Positions 8,332 to 15,887 of a stretch of DNA of 64,000 nucleotides are shown here, in pieces; within the stretch, counting starts at the first letter, position 1; each line of letters starts with the position of its first letter. The stretch comes from PR03 sp031362725. GTDB lineage: Bacteria; Myxococcota_A; UBA9160; PR03. The stretch is taken from NCBI GenBank assembly GCA_031362725.1, contig JANLTC010000016.1:1-64000 (forward strand). The letters run 5' to 3'. The position numbers and the translations under genes were made by a program. The notes below the pieces were generated by a model. It did not search any database. It saw only the letters and a list, made by a program, of their open reading frames with translations, and was not told the origin of the DNA.

Positions 8332-10308
8332 ATGACCCTGCCCCGCCGCGATCCGCCCTGGGTCTTCCGCACCTACTCGGGCCACTCGTCGGCGCGCGCC
8401 AGCAACGAGCTCTACCGACTCAATCTCGCGAAGGGGCAGACGGGGCTCTCGGTCGCCTTCGATCTGCCCACGCAGACCGGATACGACTCCGATCACGCGC
8501 TCGCGCGCGGCGAAGTCGGCAAGGTCGGCGTCCCGATCTGCCACATCGACGACATGCAGGCGCTCTTCGAGGGCATCCCGCTCGACCAGATGAACACGTC
8601 GATGACGATCAACGCGACGGCGGCGTGGCTGCTGGCGCTCTACATCGCCGCGGCCGAGCGCCAGGGCGCGGATCCGAAGACACTCTCGGGTACCACCCAG
8701 AACGACATCATCAAGGAGTATCTGTCGCGCGGGACCTATGCGTTTCCGCCCGAGCCGTCGCTGCGCTTGATCAGCGACATGATCGCGTACAGCGTCGACG
8801 CGATCCCGAAATGGAACCCGATCAACATCTGCTCCTACCACCTGCAGGAAGCCGGCGCGACGCCGGTGCAGGAGATCGCGTATGCGTTGGCCAACGCGAT
8901 CGCGGTGCTCGACGCCGTTCGCGCGCGCGCCGACGTGCCGAAGGAAGCGCTGCCGCGCGTCGTCGGCCGCATCTCGTTCTTCCTGAACGCCGGCATCCGC
9001 TTCGTCGAAGAACTCTGCAAGTGCCGCGCAATGGGCGAACTGTGGGACGAGATCACGCGTGAGCGCTACGGCGTCGAAGACGCGACGCTGCGCCGCTTTC
9101 GCTACGGCGTGCAGGTGAACAGCCTCGGCCTCACCGAGAGTCAGCCCGAGAACAACATCATCCGCATCGTGCTCGAGGCGCTCGGCGTGACGCTTTCGCG
9201 CGACGCCCGCTGCCGCGCGCTGCAGCTGCCGGCGTGGAACGAAGCGCTCGGCCTGCCGCGCCCGTGGGACCAGCAGTGGTCGCTGCGCATCCAGCAGGTG
9301 CTCGCCTACGAGACCGACCTGCTCGAGTACGGCGACCTCTTCGACGGCTCGCCGGTGGTCGCCGCAAAGGTGCTCGCGCTGAAGACCGCCGCGCGCGAAG
9401 AAATGGAACGCGTGCTCGCGATGGGCGGTGCAGTCGCGGCCGTCGAGAACGCGTACATGAAGCGGCGCCTGGTCGAGTCGCAGACCGCGCGGCTGCGCGC
9501 GATCGAACACGGCGAGCTGCAGGTGGTCGGCCTCAACTGCTTCCCCTCGAGCGCGCCGTCGGCGCTGACCGAAGGCGCGCACTCGATCCTGCGCATCGAC
9601 GAGTTCGCCGAGCGCGATCAGATCGAACACCTGCGCGCGTTCCGTGCGAAGCGCAACGACGCCGACGTGAAGGCTTCGCTCTCGTCGCTGCGCGACGCGC
9701 TGGCGAGCGGCCAGAACGTGATGCCGCCCTCGATTCGCGCGGCGCATGCGGGTGCCACGACGGGTGAATGGGCCGGCGTGTTCCGCTCGCTCTACGGCGA
9801 GTACCGCGCGCCCACCGGCGTCGCGGTCAGCGTCGCGCCGGTCGCCGATGAGGCGCTCACCGGCCTTCGCAAGGAAATGCGACGCATCGGCGCGCTACTC
9901 GGCCGCCCGCCCAAGATGCTCGTTGGCAAGCCCGGCCTCGACGGCCACAGCAATGGCGCCGAGCAGATCGCCGTGCGCGCACGCGACGTCGGCATGGAAG
10001 TGGTCTACGAGGGCATCCGGCTGACGCCGGAGGAGATCGTGCAGTCGGCGCGCGACGAGGGCGTGCACGTGATCGGACTCTCGATCCTGTCGGGCTCGCA
10101 CGGCGTTCTGGTCATCGACGTACTCGACGGGCTGCGCCGTGCGGGCCTCGAACGCATCCCGGTCGTGGTGGGCGGCATCATCCCGGACGACGATGCCGCG
10201 AAGCTGCGCTCCGCCGGCGTCGTGCGCGTCTACACGCCGAAGGACTTCAACCTGAACGACATCTTCGGCGAGATCGCGCAGTTGGTGGCGGAGTCGGCCG
10301 CTGGCTGA
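8332..10308 (+). CDS. meaA: MeaA-type coenzyme B12-dependent acyl-CoA mutase (ethylmalonyl-CoA mutase-like)
   Basis: 658 residues: a TIM-barrel acyl-CoA mutase domain (about 1-515) fused to a cobalamin-binding domain (about 525-655). The signature D537-G-H539-S-N-G (DxHxxG), LSILSGSH and VVGGIIP mark base-off, His-on B12 binding. The text WVFRTYSGHSSA, GQTGLSVAFDLPTQTGYDSD and LPRPWDQQWS follow the MeaA/ethylmalonyl-CoA mutase subgroup rather than methylmalonyl-CoA or isobutyryl-CoA mutases. The expected reaction is ethylmalonyl-CoA to methylsuccinyl-CoA in the ethylmalonyl-CoA pathway; the other pathway genes are not in the window. The MeaB-type chaperone follows with an overlap, and a cobalamin adenosyltransferase lies nearby. 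Confidence 0.9.
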   Translation: MTLPRRDPPWVFRTYSGHSSARASNELYRLNLAKGQTGLSVAFDLPTQTGYDSDHALARGEVGKVGVPICHIDDMQALFEGIPLDQMNTSMTINATAAWLLALYIAAAERQGADPKTLSGTTQNDIIKEYLSRGTYAFPPEPSLRLISDMIAYSVDAIPKWNPINICSYHLQEAGATPVQEIAYALANAIAVLDAVRARADVPKEALPRVVGRISFFLNAGIRFVEELCKCRAMGELWDEITRERYGVEDATLRRFRYGVQVNSLGLTESQPENNIIRIVLEALGVTLSRDARCRALQLPAWNEALGLPRPWDQQWSLRIQQVLAYETDLLEYGDLFDGSPVVAAKVLALKTAAREEMERVLAMGGAVAAVENAYMKRRLVESQTARLRAIEHGELQVVGLNCFPSSAPSALTEGAHSILRIDEFAERDQIEHLRAFRAKRNDADVKASLSSLRDALASGQNVMPPSIRAAHAGATTGEWAGVFRSLYGEYRAPTGVAVSVAPVADEALTGLRKEMRRIGALLGRPPKMLVGKPGLDGHSNGAEQIAVRARDVGMEVVYEGIRLTPEEIVQSARDEGVHVIGLSILSGSHGVLVIDVLDGLRRAGLERIPVVVGGIIPDDDAAKLRSAGVVRVYTPKDFNLNDIFGEIAQLVAESAAG

Positions 10309-11458
10309 CAGTTCCGAACTGGCGCAGCGACTCCTGCGCCGCGATCGCGACGCGGTGCCCGACGCGTTGAACCTGCTCGACGACCACCGCCCCGCACAAC
10401 GCGAAGCCGCATTGCAGCTGCTTGCCATCCTCGAACGCTCCGCGCGCACTGACCCGACAATGAATCTCGCTGCACCCTCGGAGCACGCCGTCCGTTTCCC
10501 GCGTAGCGAGCCAGAGGCGAGCGGCGAGGTCCATCAGGCCGTCCCGCGTAGCGAGCCAGAGGCGAGCGGCGAGGTCCATCAGGCCGTCCCGCGTAGCGAG
10601 CCAAAGGCGAGCGGCGAGGTCCATGAGGATGCCCCCCGCGTCGGCTTGACCGGCGCACCCGGCGCGGGCAAGTCGACGTTGCTCGACGCGCTGGTGCGCG
10701 TGCTGCGCGTGCGCGGCGAAACGATCGGGATCGTCGCCGTCGATCCGTCGAGCCGCGTGTCGGGCGGCGCGCTGCTCGGCGATCGCGCGCGCGTGCGCGC
10801 CGGCGCCAGCGACCGCGGCGTCTTCTTTCGCTCGATGGCGGCACGCGAGCGACTCGGCGGACTCGCCGACGCCACCTGGCCCTCGATCGCCGTGCTCGCC
10901 GCCGTCTTCGACCGCGTCTTCGTCGAGACGGTGGGCGTCGGCCAATCCGAGGCGGAAGTCGCAGACCTCGTCGACACGCTGGTCTTCGTCGCGCAGCCGG
11001 GCGCGGGCGACGTGTTGCAGTTCATGAAGGCCGGCATCCTCGAACACCCGGACGTGTTCGTGGTGAACAAGGCCGACCTCGGCGCCACCGCCGAGCGCAC
11101 CGCCAGCGAGCTCGTATCCGCGCTCGCGATGGCGGCGCGCGACGCCTCGGGCTGGCAGCGCCCGGTGTTGCTCGTCTCGGCGCGCGACGGGCGCGGCGTC
11201 ACCGAACTGGTCGCAGCAGTGGACGCCCACCGCGCGCATCTCGTCGCTTGCGGCGCGCTCGCCGCGCGGCGTCGGCGCGCGCGCATCGCGTTCGTGCTCG
11301 ACGCACTCGAGCGTCGCTACGGTGCCTTCGGCATCGAGCGACTCGGCGGTCGCGACGCCGTCCACGCGCGCCTGCTCGCCGAACCGGAGGATGGCAGCGC
11401 CGAGTTCGGACTCGGCCTGGCGCGCGAGATCGAAGCCGCGCTCGGGAAGCCGTCGTGA
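10301..11458 (+). CDS. meaB: MeaB/ArgK-family GTPase with a repeat-encoded insertion
   Basis: G-protein chaperone that protects and reactivates B12-dependent mutases such as its neighbour MeaA. P-loop GAPGAGKS (118-125), VAVDPSSRVSGGALLGDRAR, the switch ETVGVGQSEAEVADLVD and the base motif NKAD are intact. The N-terminal helices (SELAQRLLRRDRDAV) require reading upstream of a GTG at 10355, and the only in-frame start is CTG 10301, overlapping the mutase stop by eight bases. Between this region and the P-loop, residues about 67-109 are encoded by nearly three copies of a 45-base repeat (PRSEPEASGEVHQAV), absent from family members known to me. The insertion stays in frame, so the enzyme may remain active. 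Confidence 0.85.
   Translation: MADSSELAQRLLRRDRDAVPDALNLLDDHRPAQREAALQLLAILERSARTDPTMNLAAPSEHAVRFPRSEPEASGEVHQAVPRSEPEASGEVHQAVPRSEPKASGEVHEDAPRVGLTGAPGAGKSTLLDALVRVLRVRGETIGIVAVDPSSRVSGGALLGDRARVRAGASDRGVFFRSMAARERLGGLADATWPSIAVLAAVFDRVFVETVGVGQSEAEVADLVDTLVFVAQPGAGDVLQFMKAGILEHPDVFVVNKADLGATAERTASELVSALAMAARDASGWQRPVLLVSARDGRGVTELVAAVDAHRAHLVACGALAARRRRARIAFVLDALERRYGAFGIERLGGRDAVHARLLAEPEDGSAEFGLGLAREIEAALGKPS
10498..10628 (-). repeat. 2.8 tandem copies of a 45-base repeat inside meaB
   Basis: Units at 10498-10542 and 10543-10587 are identical; the third (10588-10628) has one substitution before it diverges. On the minus strand each unit starts ATGGACCTCGC and contains GCTCGCCTCTGGCTCGCT, close to the core of repeats at 12648, 29781 and 50263. 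The 45-base period keeps the meaB frame. Confidence 0.9.
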
Positions 11459-12651
11459 CGGCAAGCGCGAAGGCGAGGACCCGCTCGGCCGTGACGACCG
11501 CCGCGGTGTTGCGCATCGCAGCGCGCACGATGTCGCGTCCCGCGGCGCCGTTTCGCGAAGGCGCGGTGATCGCCTGGGTGCGCACGTTCGCGGCACACAA
11601 TCCGCACCTCGTTCTGCGCAGCGATCCCAGCGGCAATCTCGAGCTGCGCCGCCGCGGCGTACGCGCCAGCGCGTCGCCGTTGGTGCTCGGCGCGCACATG
11701 GATCACCCGGGCTTTCGCGCGCTGCGATCGAAGCGCCTGCCCGCTCGCCGCGGTTTCGCGATCGAAGCGCTCTTTCTCGGCGGCGTGCGGCGCGCGTACT
11801 TTCCCGGCGCTCGCGCCCGCTTCTACATCGGCGAAGGCGACGTGCCGGCCGCGACTGTCGCGGCGCGCGTCGTCCGCGCACGACCCGATCCGAAGAGCGG
11901 CGAGTTGCGCGTCCGACTCGAAGCGCGCGCTGCGGTCCCGGCTGGCAGCTGGGGCGTCTGGGAGTTGGCCGATTTCCGCCGCTCGCGCCGCAACCCGGAC
12001 CTGCTCGAAGCGCGCGCCGCCGATGACCTCGCGGGCGTCGCTGCGATCCTCAGTGTCCTCGAAGTGGTCGATCGCATCGACCCGGCCCGGCGCGTCGACG
12101 TGCGCGGTCTCTTCACGCGCGCCGAGGAAGTCGGCTTCGTCGGCGCCATTGCGGCCGCACGCAGCGGCCAGCTTCCCGCCGGCGCGCGCATCGTCGCGAT
12201 CGAAGCGAGCAAGGCGCTGCCGGAAGCAAAGCAGGGAGCGGGCCCGATCCTGCGCGTCGGCGATCGCACATCGGTGTTCGACGACGGACTCACGCGCTGG
12301 CTCGGTCGCGTCGCGGCGCACCTCGCAGGCCCCAAGGGCGATCGCTTCGCGTGGCAGCGCCGGCTGATGGACGGCGGCACCTGCGAATCCACCGCCTACC
12401 AGCTCTACGGGTACCGATCGGCAGCGCTCTGCGTGCCACTCGGCAACTATCACAACATGAGCGAACGCGGCCGCATCGCCGTCGAGTCGATCCGGCTCTC
12501 CGATCTCGTCGGACTGGTGCGCTTCTTCGAGGGCATGATCGAGCGCGACGCCGATTGCCCGCGCGCCGGCGCGCTCGATCCGCTGCGCACGCGCCTCGAG
12601 AAGCGCTTCGCGCGCGGCGCGCGCGATCTCGCCCGGGATCCGTCCCGATGA
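11455..12651 (+). CDS. M42/M28-type metal-dependent aminopeptidase-like protein
   Basis: 398 residues, resembling co-catalytic metallopeptidases of the M42/M28/M20 group. Candidate metal ligands and catalytic residues appear in the expected order: GAHMDHPG (His, Asp), AADDLAGVAA (bridging Asp), RAEEVGFVG (catalytic Glu pair), VAIEAS, and YHNMSE (last His). Members of this group remove N-terminal residues from peptides or deacylate small substrates; the substrate here is unknown. GTG 11455 overlaps the meaB stop (GTGA), placing it in the meaA-meaB operon, though no link to B12 chemistry is known. Its stop (12649-12651) is overlapped by the first ATG of a triple repeat array. Confidence 0.75.
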   Translation: MTASAKARTRSAVTTAAVLRIAARTMSRPAAPFREGAVIAWVRTFAAHNPHLVLRSDPSGNLELRRRGVRASASPLVLGAHMDHPGFRALRSKRLPARRGFAIEALFLGGVRRAYFPGARARFYIGEGDVPAATVAARVVRARPDPKSGELRVRLEARAAVPAGSWGVWELADFRRSRRNPDLLEARAADDLAGVAAILSVLEVVDRIDPARRVDVRGLFTRAEEVGFVGAIAAARSGQLPAGARIVAIEASKALPEAKQGAGPILRVGDRTSVFDDGLTRWLGRVAAHLAGPKGDRFAWQRRLMDGGTCESTAYQLYGYRSAALCVPLGNYHNMSERGRIAVESIRLSDLVGLVRFFEGMIERDADCPRAGALDPLRTRLEKRFARGARDLARDPSR

Positions 12652-12806
12652 ACTCCGTTCGCCTGCGGCTCACTGCGCGCTCGCGGCGCGAGCTTGCGCA
12701 ATGAACTCCGTTCGCCTGCGGCTCACTGCGCGCTCGCGGCGCGAGCTTGCGCGATGAACTCCGTTCGCCTGCGGCTCACTGCGCGCTCGCGACGCGAGCT
12801 TGCGTC
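12648..12806 (+). repeat. Three tandem 53-base repeats forming coupled 18-codon ORFs
   Basis: Units at 12648-12700, 12701-12753 and 12754-12806 are identical apart from the last two bases and one hairpin-centre base. Each begins ATGAACTCCG and reads as MNSVRLRLTARSRRELA plus Q, R or S, then TGA. Each stop overlaps the next ATG by four bases (ATGA). The first ATG overlaps the peptidase stop and the last stop overlaps the ATG of the next gene. Every unit holds the hairpin GCTCGCG-N-CGCGAGC. Whether the peptides are made is unknown. Confidence 0.9.
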
Positions 12807-12959
12807 ATGAGCCCCGCACGCAAGGTGCTGCGCACCGTGCTGCTCGCACTGCTCTTCGCGTTCCTGTTCGGTTTCGGGATCGGGACCTGGTTGCGCTGCC
12901 AGATGGAGAAGCCGCCGACCTACATCGGCGCGGTGCCGGGGGTGGAACACGCGGGCTAG
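12807..12959 (+). CDS. Small single-pass membrane protein (50 residues)
   Basis: Short protein with a basic N-terminus (MSPARKVLR), one strong hydrophobic helix (about residues 9-28) and a short polar tail ending GVEHAG. Unknown function; no family recognised. ATG 12807 is overlapped by the stop of the third repeat micro-ORF (ATGA), so its translation may depend on ribosomes passing through the repeat array. Its stop overlaps the stop of the convergent adenosyltransferase gene. It could be a small regulator or membrane anchor, or simply a fortuitous open frame, but the clean charge-hydrophobic-polar layout favours a real gene. Confidence 0.5.
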   Translation: MSPARKVLRTVLLALLFAFLFGFGIGTWLRCQMEKPPTYIGAVPGVEHAG

Positions 12960-13513
12960 GCCTTGCGCCCTTCCCACTCGACGTCTGGCACGCCGGCGCG
13001 GTGATTCGCAATCCGCGCCAGCACGAAGAGCAGATCCGAGAGGCGGTTCAGGTACTCGACGGCGCTCGGCGCGAGCGACTCCGCGCGCGCGAGCGCGACC
13101 GCCAGGCGCTCGGCGCGCCGGCACACGGTGCGCGCCAGATGGAAGTTCGCCGCGGAGATCGTCCCACCCGGCAACACGAAGCGTTCGAGCGGCGGCAGCT
13201 CGGCTTCGAAGCCGTCGATGCGTGCCTCGAGCGCGGCGATCGCGGCGGCACTCGGCTCGTGCATCCCCATCGCGTCGCGGTGACGCGCTTCGGGCGTCGC
13301 GAGATAGGCGCCCAATTCGAAGAGGCCGCACTGCAGACTCTGCACGAACGCGCGCAGCGCGGCTTCGGGCGTCGCGGCCGCGCACAGGCCGAGCGTCGCG
13401 TTCAGCTCGTCTACGGCGCCATAGGCTTCGACGCGCAGGTGATCCTTCGGCACGCGGCCGCTGCCGAAGAGGTCCGTCTCGCCGCTGTCGCCGCGGCGCG
13501 TATAGATCTTCAT
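12956..13513 (-). CDS. PduO-type ATP:cob(I)alamin adenosyltransferase
   Basis: 185 residues. Transfers the adenosyl group of ATP to cob(I)alamin, making the coenzyme required by the nearby MeaA mutase. Family landmarks: MKIYTRRGDSGETDLFG at the start (ATP loop), VEAYGAVDELNATLG, and the C-terminal CRRAERLAVAL plus YLNRLSDLLFVLAR. The ATG at 13513 overlaps the upstream ccmH stop (ATGA). The gene converges with the meaA-meaB side and their stops overlap, so B12 enzyme and coenzyme supply face each other on opposite strands. No cobalamin riboswitch was seen. Confidence 0.93.
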   Translation of the reverse strand: MKIYTRRGDSGETDLFGSGRVPKDHLRVEAYGAVDELNATLGLCAAATPEAALRAFVQSLQCGLFELGAYLATPEARHRDAMGMHEPSAAAIAALEARIDGFEAELPPLERFVLPGGTISAANFHLARTVCRRAERLAVALARAESLAPSAVEYLNRLSDLLFVLARIANHRAGVPDVEWEGRKA

Positions 13514-13989
13514 CGTCGCTGCATTTCCTCGTCGATGATGCGGTCGAGTTCGGGATCGGGCGGCGCGGCGACCGGTGCGGGCGTCTTCCGGCCGGCGGCC
13601 GCCTGCCGGCGCAAGAAGACTGCCAGCACGATGGCACCGACGACGACACCCACGATCGGCGTCACGTAGGCCGCGAGTCCGAATCCGCTCGCTCGTGGCG
13701 CCTGCAGCACCACGTCGCCGAACTGCTGATAGATCTGCTCCTCCACGTCTTCGCGGCGGCGGCCCGCCTTCTCCTGATCGACGATCCACTCGCGCAGCTC
13801 CGCTGCCTGCGAGCTCGTGCAATCGAGCAGGGATCGACCCGGGCAGTACGGACTCATCAGCGAGTTCCACACATCGTAGTGCCATGACGCTGCGGCCTCG
13901 TCTGCCGCGAACACCGGCTGCGCAGCGAGGGTCCACGCGATCGCCACGATCGCGAACCCCGAACGGACGCGGAGCGATGTGCATCTCAA
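13510..13989 (-). CDS. ccmH: Cytochrome c maturation protein CcmH
   Basis: 159 residues: signal peptide (AIVAIAWTLAAQPVFA), a periplasmic helical domain, one C-terminal membrane helix (YVTPIVGVVVGAIVLAVF) and a charged tail. CcmH holds or reduces the apocytochrome haem-binding cysteines during system I assembly. Instead of the classical LRCxxC loop it has SPYCPGRSLLDC, a variant familiar from deltaproteobacterial and related CcmH proteins. The start is a TTG at 13989 whose last bases overlap the mrp stop (TTGA); no better start precedes the signal peptide. The remaining ccm genes are not in the window. Confidence 0.8.
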   Translation of the reverse strand: MRCTSLRVRSGFAIVAIAWTLAAQPVFAADEAAASWHYDVWNSLMSPYCPGRSLLDCTSSQAAELREWIVDQEKAGRRREDVEEQIYQQFGDVVLQAPRASGFGLAAYVTPIVGVVVGAIVLAVFLRRQAAAGRKTPAPVAAPPDPELDRIIDEEMQRR

Positions 13990-14858
13990 CTCGGTTTCTC
14001 CTCGGCAGGCGCCAGTAGCGCGAGCTGCGCCGCCAGTGATTCGAATACCCGCGTAGCTGCGCTCGCCGGATCGACATCGGCAGCCGCGCCCGCGTCGGCG
14101 CCGGCCGCGAGGCGCGCATCGAACGGCACCCGCGCGAGAATCGGCAGATCGAGGTCGCGCGCGATCGTCTCGACGGGCGCCTCCTGGAACAGCGGTCCCT
14201 CCGCGCCGCAGTGCGCGCACACGCTGCTCGCCAGGTTCTCGACGAGACCCAGCATGGTGACGCCCGCCTCGTAGCCGCGCCGGACCGAGCGTTCGACCGC
14301 GAGCAGCGAGACCTCCGTCGGGATCGTCACCGCGAGCGCGCCGCCGAGATCGGGATGCAGATGCACGAGCGCGGGCAAGCGATCCGGTCCGGGCGCCAGA
14401 TCGATCACCAGCACGTCGAGCAGACCCCAATCGGTCGCGCCGAGTAGATCGGCAAGGGCGGCCTCCTCGAGTTCGCTTCGATGGCCGGATCCCTCCCCCG
14501 CGGCGCCGTCCCAGGCGAGCGGCTGCGCACCTTGCAAGAAGAAGTCCATGCTCATCACCGCGATCCCCTGCGGACCCGGCACCGGCCGCAGTCCCGACGC
14601 CGTTGCGCGTAGCGGCGCGCCGCGCAGGCCGAGCATCTTCGCGACGCTCGGGCTGTTCAGATCTGCGTCGAGCAGGCCCGTGCGCAGACCGCGTCGCGCA
14701 AACGCGAGCGCGAGGTGCACGGCGACGAGGCTCTTGCCGACGCCGCCCTTGCCGCTCATCACCGCGATCGTGCGTCCGACCTCGGCGAGCCGCCCGACGA
14801 TGCGACCGCGCACGACCGCGAGATCCTCGAACGCGGGCGGCGCCTCGCGCAGGCTCAA
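13986..14858 (-). CDS. mrp: Mrp/NBP35-family Fe-S cluster carrier ATPase
   Basis: 290-residue P-loop ATPase of the Mrp/ApbC type, scaffold or carrier for [4Fe-4S] clusters. Visible: deviant Walker A SGKGGVGKS, LLDADLNSPSV (switch I), the Walker B-like LVIDLAPGP, and the C-terminal CAHCG pair that bridges a cluster between two subunits. The N-terminal domain of longer Mrp proteins is missing; the protein begins directly before the ATPase. It starts at TTG 14858, one base after the cysE stop, and its own stop overlaps ccmH. Co-location with Fe-S and haem maturation genes fits this role. Confidence 0.85.
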   Translation of the reverse strand: MSLREAPPAFEDLAVVRGRIVGRLAEVGRTIAVMSGKGGVGKSLVAVHLALAFARRGLRTGLLDADLNSPSVAKMLGLRGAPLRATASGLRPVPGPQGIAVMSMDFFLQGAQPLAWDGAAGEGSGHRSELEEAALADLLGATDWGLLDVLVIDLAPGPDRLPALVHLHPDLGGALAVTIPTEVSLLAVERSVRRGYEAGVTMLGLVENLASSVCAHCGAEGPLFQEAPVETIARDLDLPILARVPFDARLAAGADAGAAADVDPASAATRVFESLAAQLALLAPAEEKPS

Positions 14859-14859
14859 A

Positions 14860-15735
14860 TCAGATATCCCAGATCAGCTGCTCCGACTGCTCCTGGCAGG
14901 CGCCGTCGCGTTGCAGCTGGAGGCGCGGCGGTTCGATCTGCACCTTCGAGCACGGCGGGATCGGATGGGTGAGCCAGACGTTGCCCCCGATCACCGAGCC
15001 GCGACCGATCACCGTCTCGCCGCCAAGTATGGTGGCGCCGGCGTAGATCGTGACGTCGTCTTCGAGCGTGGGATGGCGCTTCACGCCGCGCAGCACCTGG
15101 CCCTTGCGCGGCGCGAGCGCACCGAGCGTCACGCCCTGGTAGATCACCACGCGATCGCCGATCTCACACGTCTCGCCGATCACGACACCGGTGCCATGGT
15201 CGATGAAGAAGCGTCGGCCGATCTTGGCGCCCGGATGGATGTCGATGCCGGTGCGCGCGTGCGAGGATTCGCTCATCACGCGCGGCACGAGCGGCACGCC
15301 GAGCTGGACCAGCTCATGCGCAACGCGATACGTCGCGACCGCCCAGACCGACGGATACGCCGCAACGATCTCGGCGTAGCTCTTTGCCGCGGGATCGCCG
15401 TCGAAGGCGGCTTCGACGTCTTCTGCGAGCATCGCGCGGGCAGCCGGCAGCCGCGCGAAGAAGCGCTCGACCAGCGCGCCGGGATCGAGCCCGGGCGCCA
15501 GCGTCACGGTCGCGAGGATCTTGCGGAGCAGATCCGCCAGCGTGGGAAGCTCGGCGCGCAGCGCCGAGCGATCGCGCTGGTGCAGGATCAAGCGCAGCAC
15601 GCGATCCGACCAATCGACGACTTCGGCGCGATCGAGAAAGCCCTCCGCGGCGGCCTTCGCGAGCGCATCGCCACTGGTCGCGCTGAGCGCCTGGATCGTG
15701 GTTTCCAGCACCGAATCCGACAGGCTTCGACTCAT
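14860..15735 (-). CDS. cysE: Serine O-acetyltransferase CysE (EpsC-type)
   Basis: 291 residues; makes O-acetylserine from serine and acetyl-CoA, the first step of cysteine synthesis. An alpha-helical N-terminal half precedes a left-handed beta-helix with the family core TGIDIHPGAKIG, FFIDHGTGVVIGET and YQGVTLGA. The N-terminal half is longer than in the short EpsC form, and the C-terminal end lacks the usual final Ile tail motif that docks cysteine synthase, though it does end in DI. ATG 15735 has a clear GAGAGGAG ribosome site. It heads the cysE-mrp-ccmH-adenosyltransferase operon, linking sulfur supply to Fe-S and haem-thioether assembly. Confidence 0.92.
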   Translation of the reverse strand: MSRSLSDSVLETTIQALSATSGDALAKAAAEGFLDRAEVVDWSDRVLRLILHQRDRSALRAELPTLADLLRKILATVTLAPGLDPGALVERFFARLPAARAMLAEDVEAAFDGDPAAKSYAEIVAAYPSVWAVATYRVAHELVQLGVPLVPRVMSESSHARTGIDIHPGAKIGRRFFIDHGTGVVIGETCEIGDRVVIYQGVTLGALAPRKGQVLRGVKRHPTLEDDVTIYAGATILGGETVIGRGSVIGGNVWLTHPIPPCSKVQIEPPRLQLQRDGACQEQSEQLIWDI

Positions 15736-15887
15736 GCCTGGCTCCTCTCGAGCATCTGTTGGGCGCGCTTCCCTTCGCAGCTGGCCAGCATAGCGCGACC
15801 CGCCGGGGCGCCGATCGGGGTTCCCTGCGGCCGAGCTGCGCGCTTATACTGCGCCCGGCTCGCGGCGACCTTCGAGGACGAGGCCCA

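Noticed and set aside
10247..11881. Long open frames on the strand opposite meaB and other genes
   Set aside because: They arise from high GC and codon bias opposite conserved genes; none shows family motifs. The repeat reading MDLAARLWLATR on the minus strand is discussed only as part of the repeat family.
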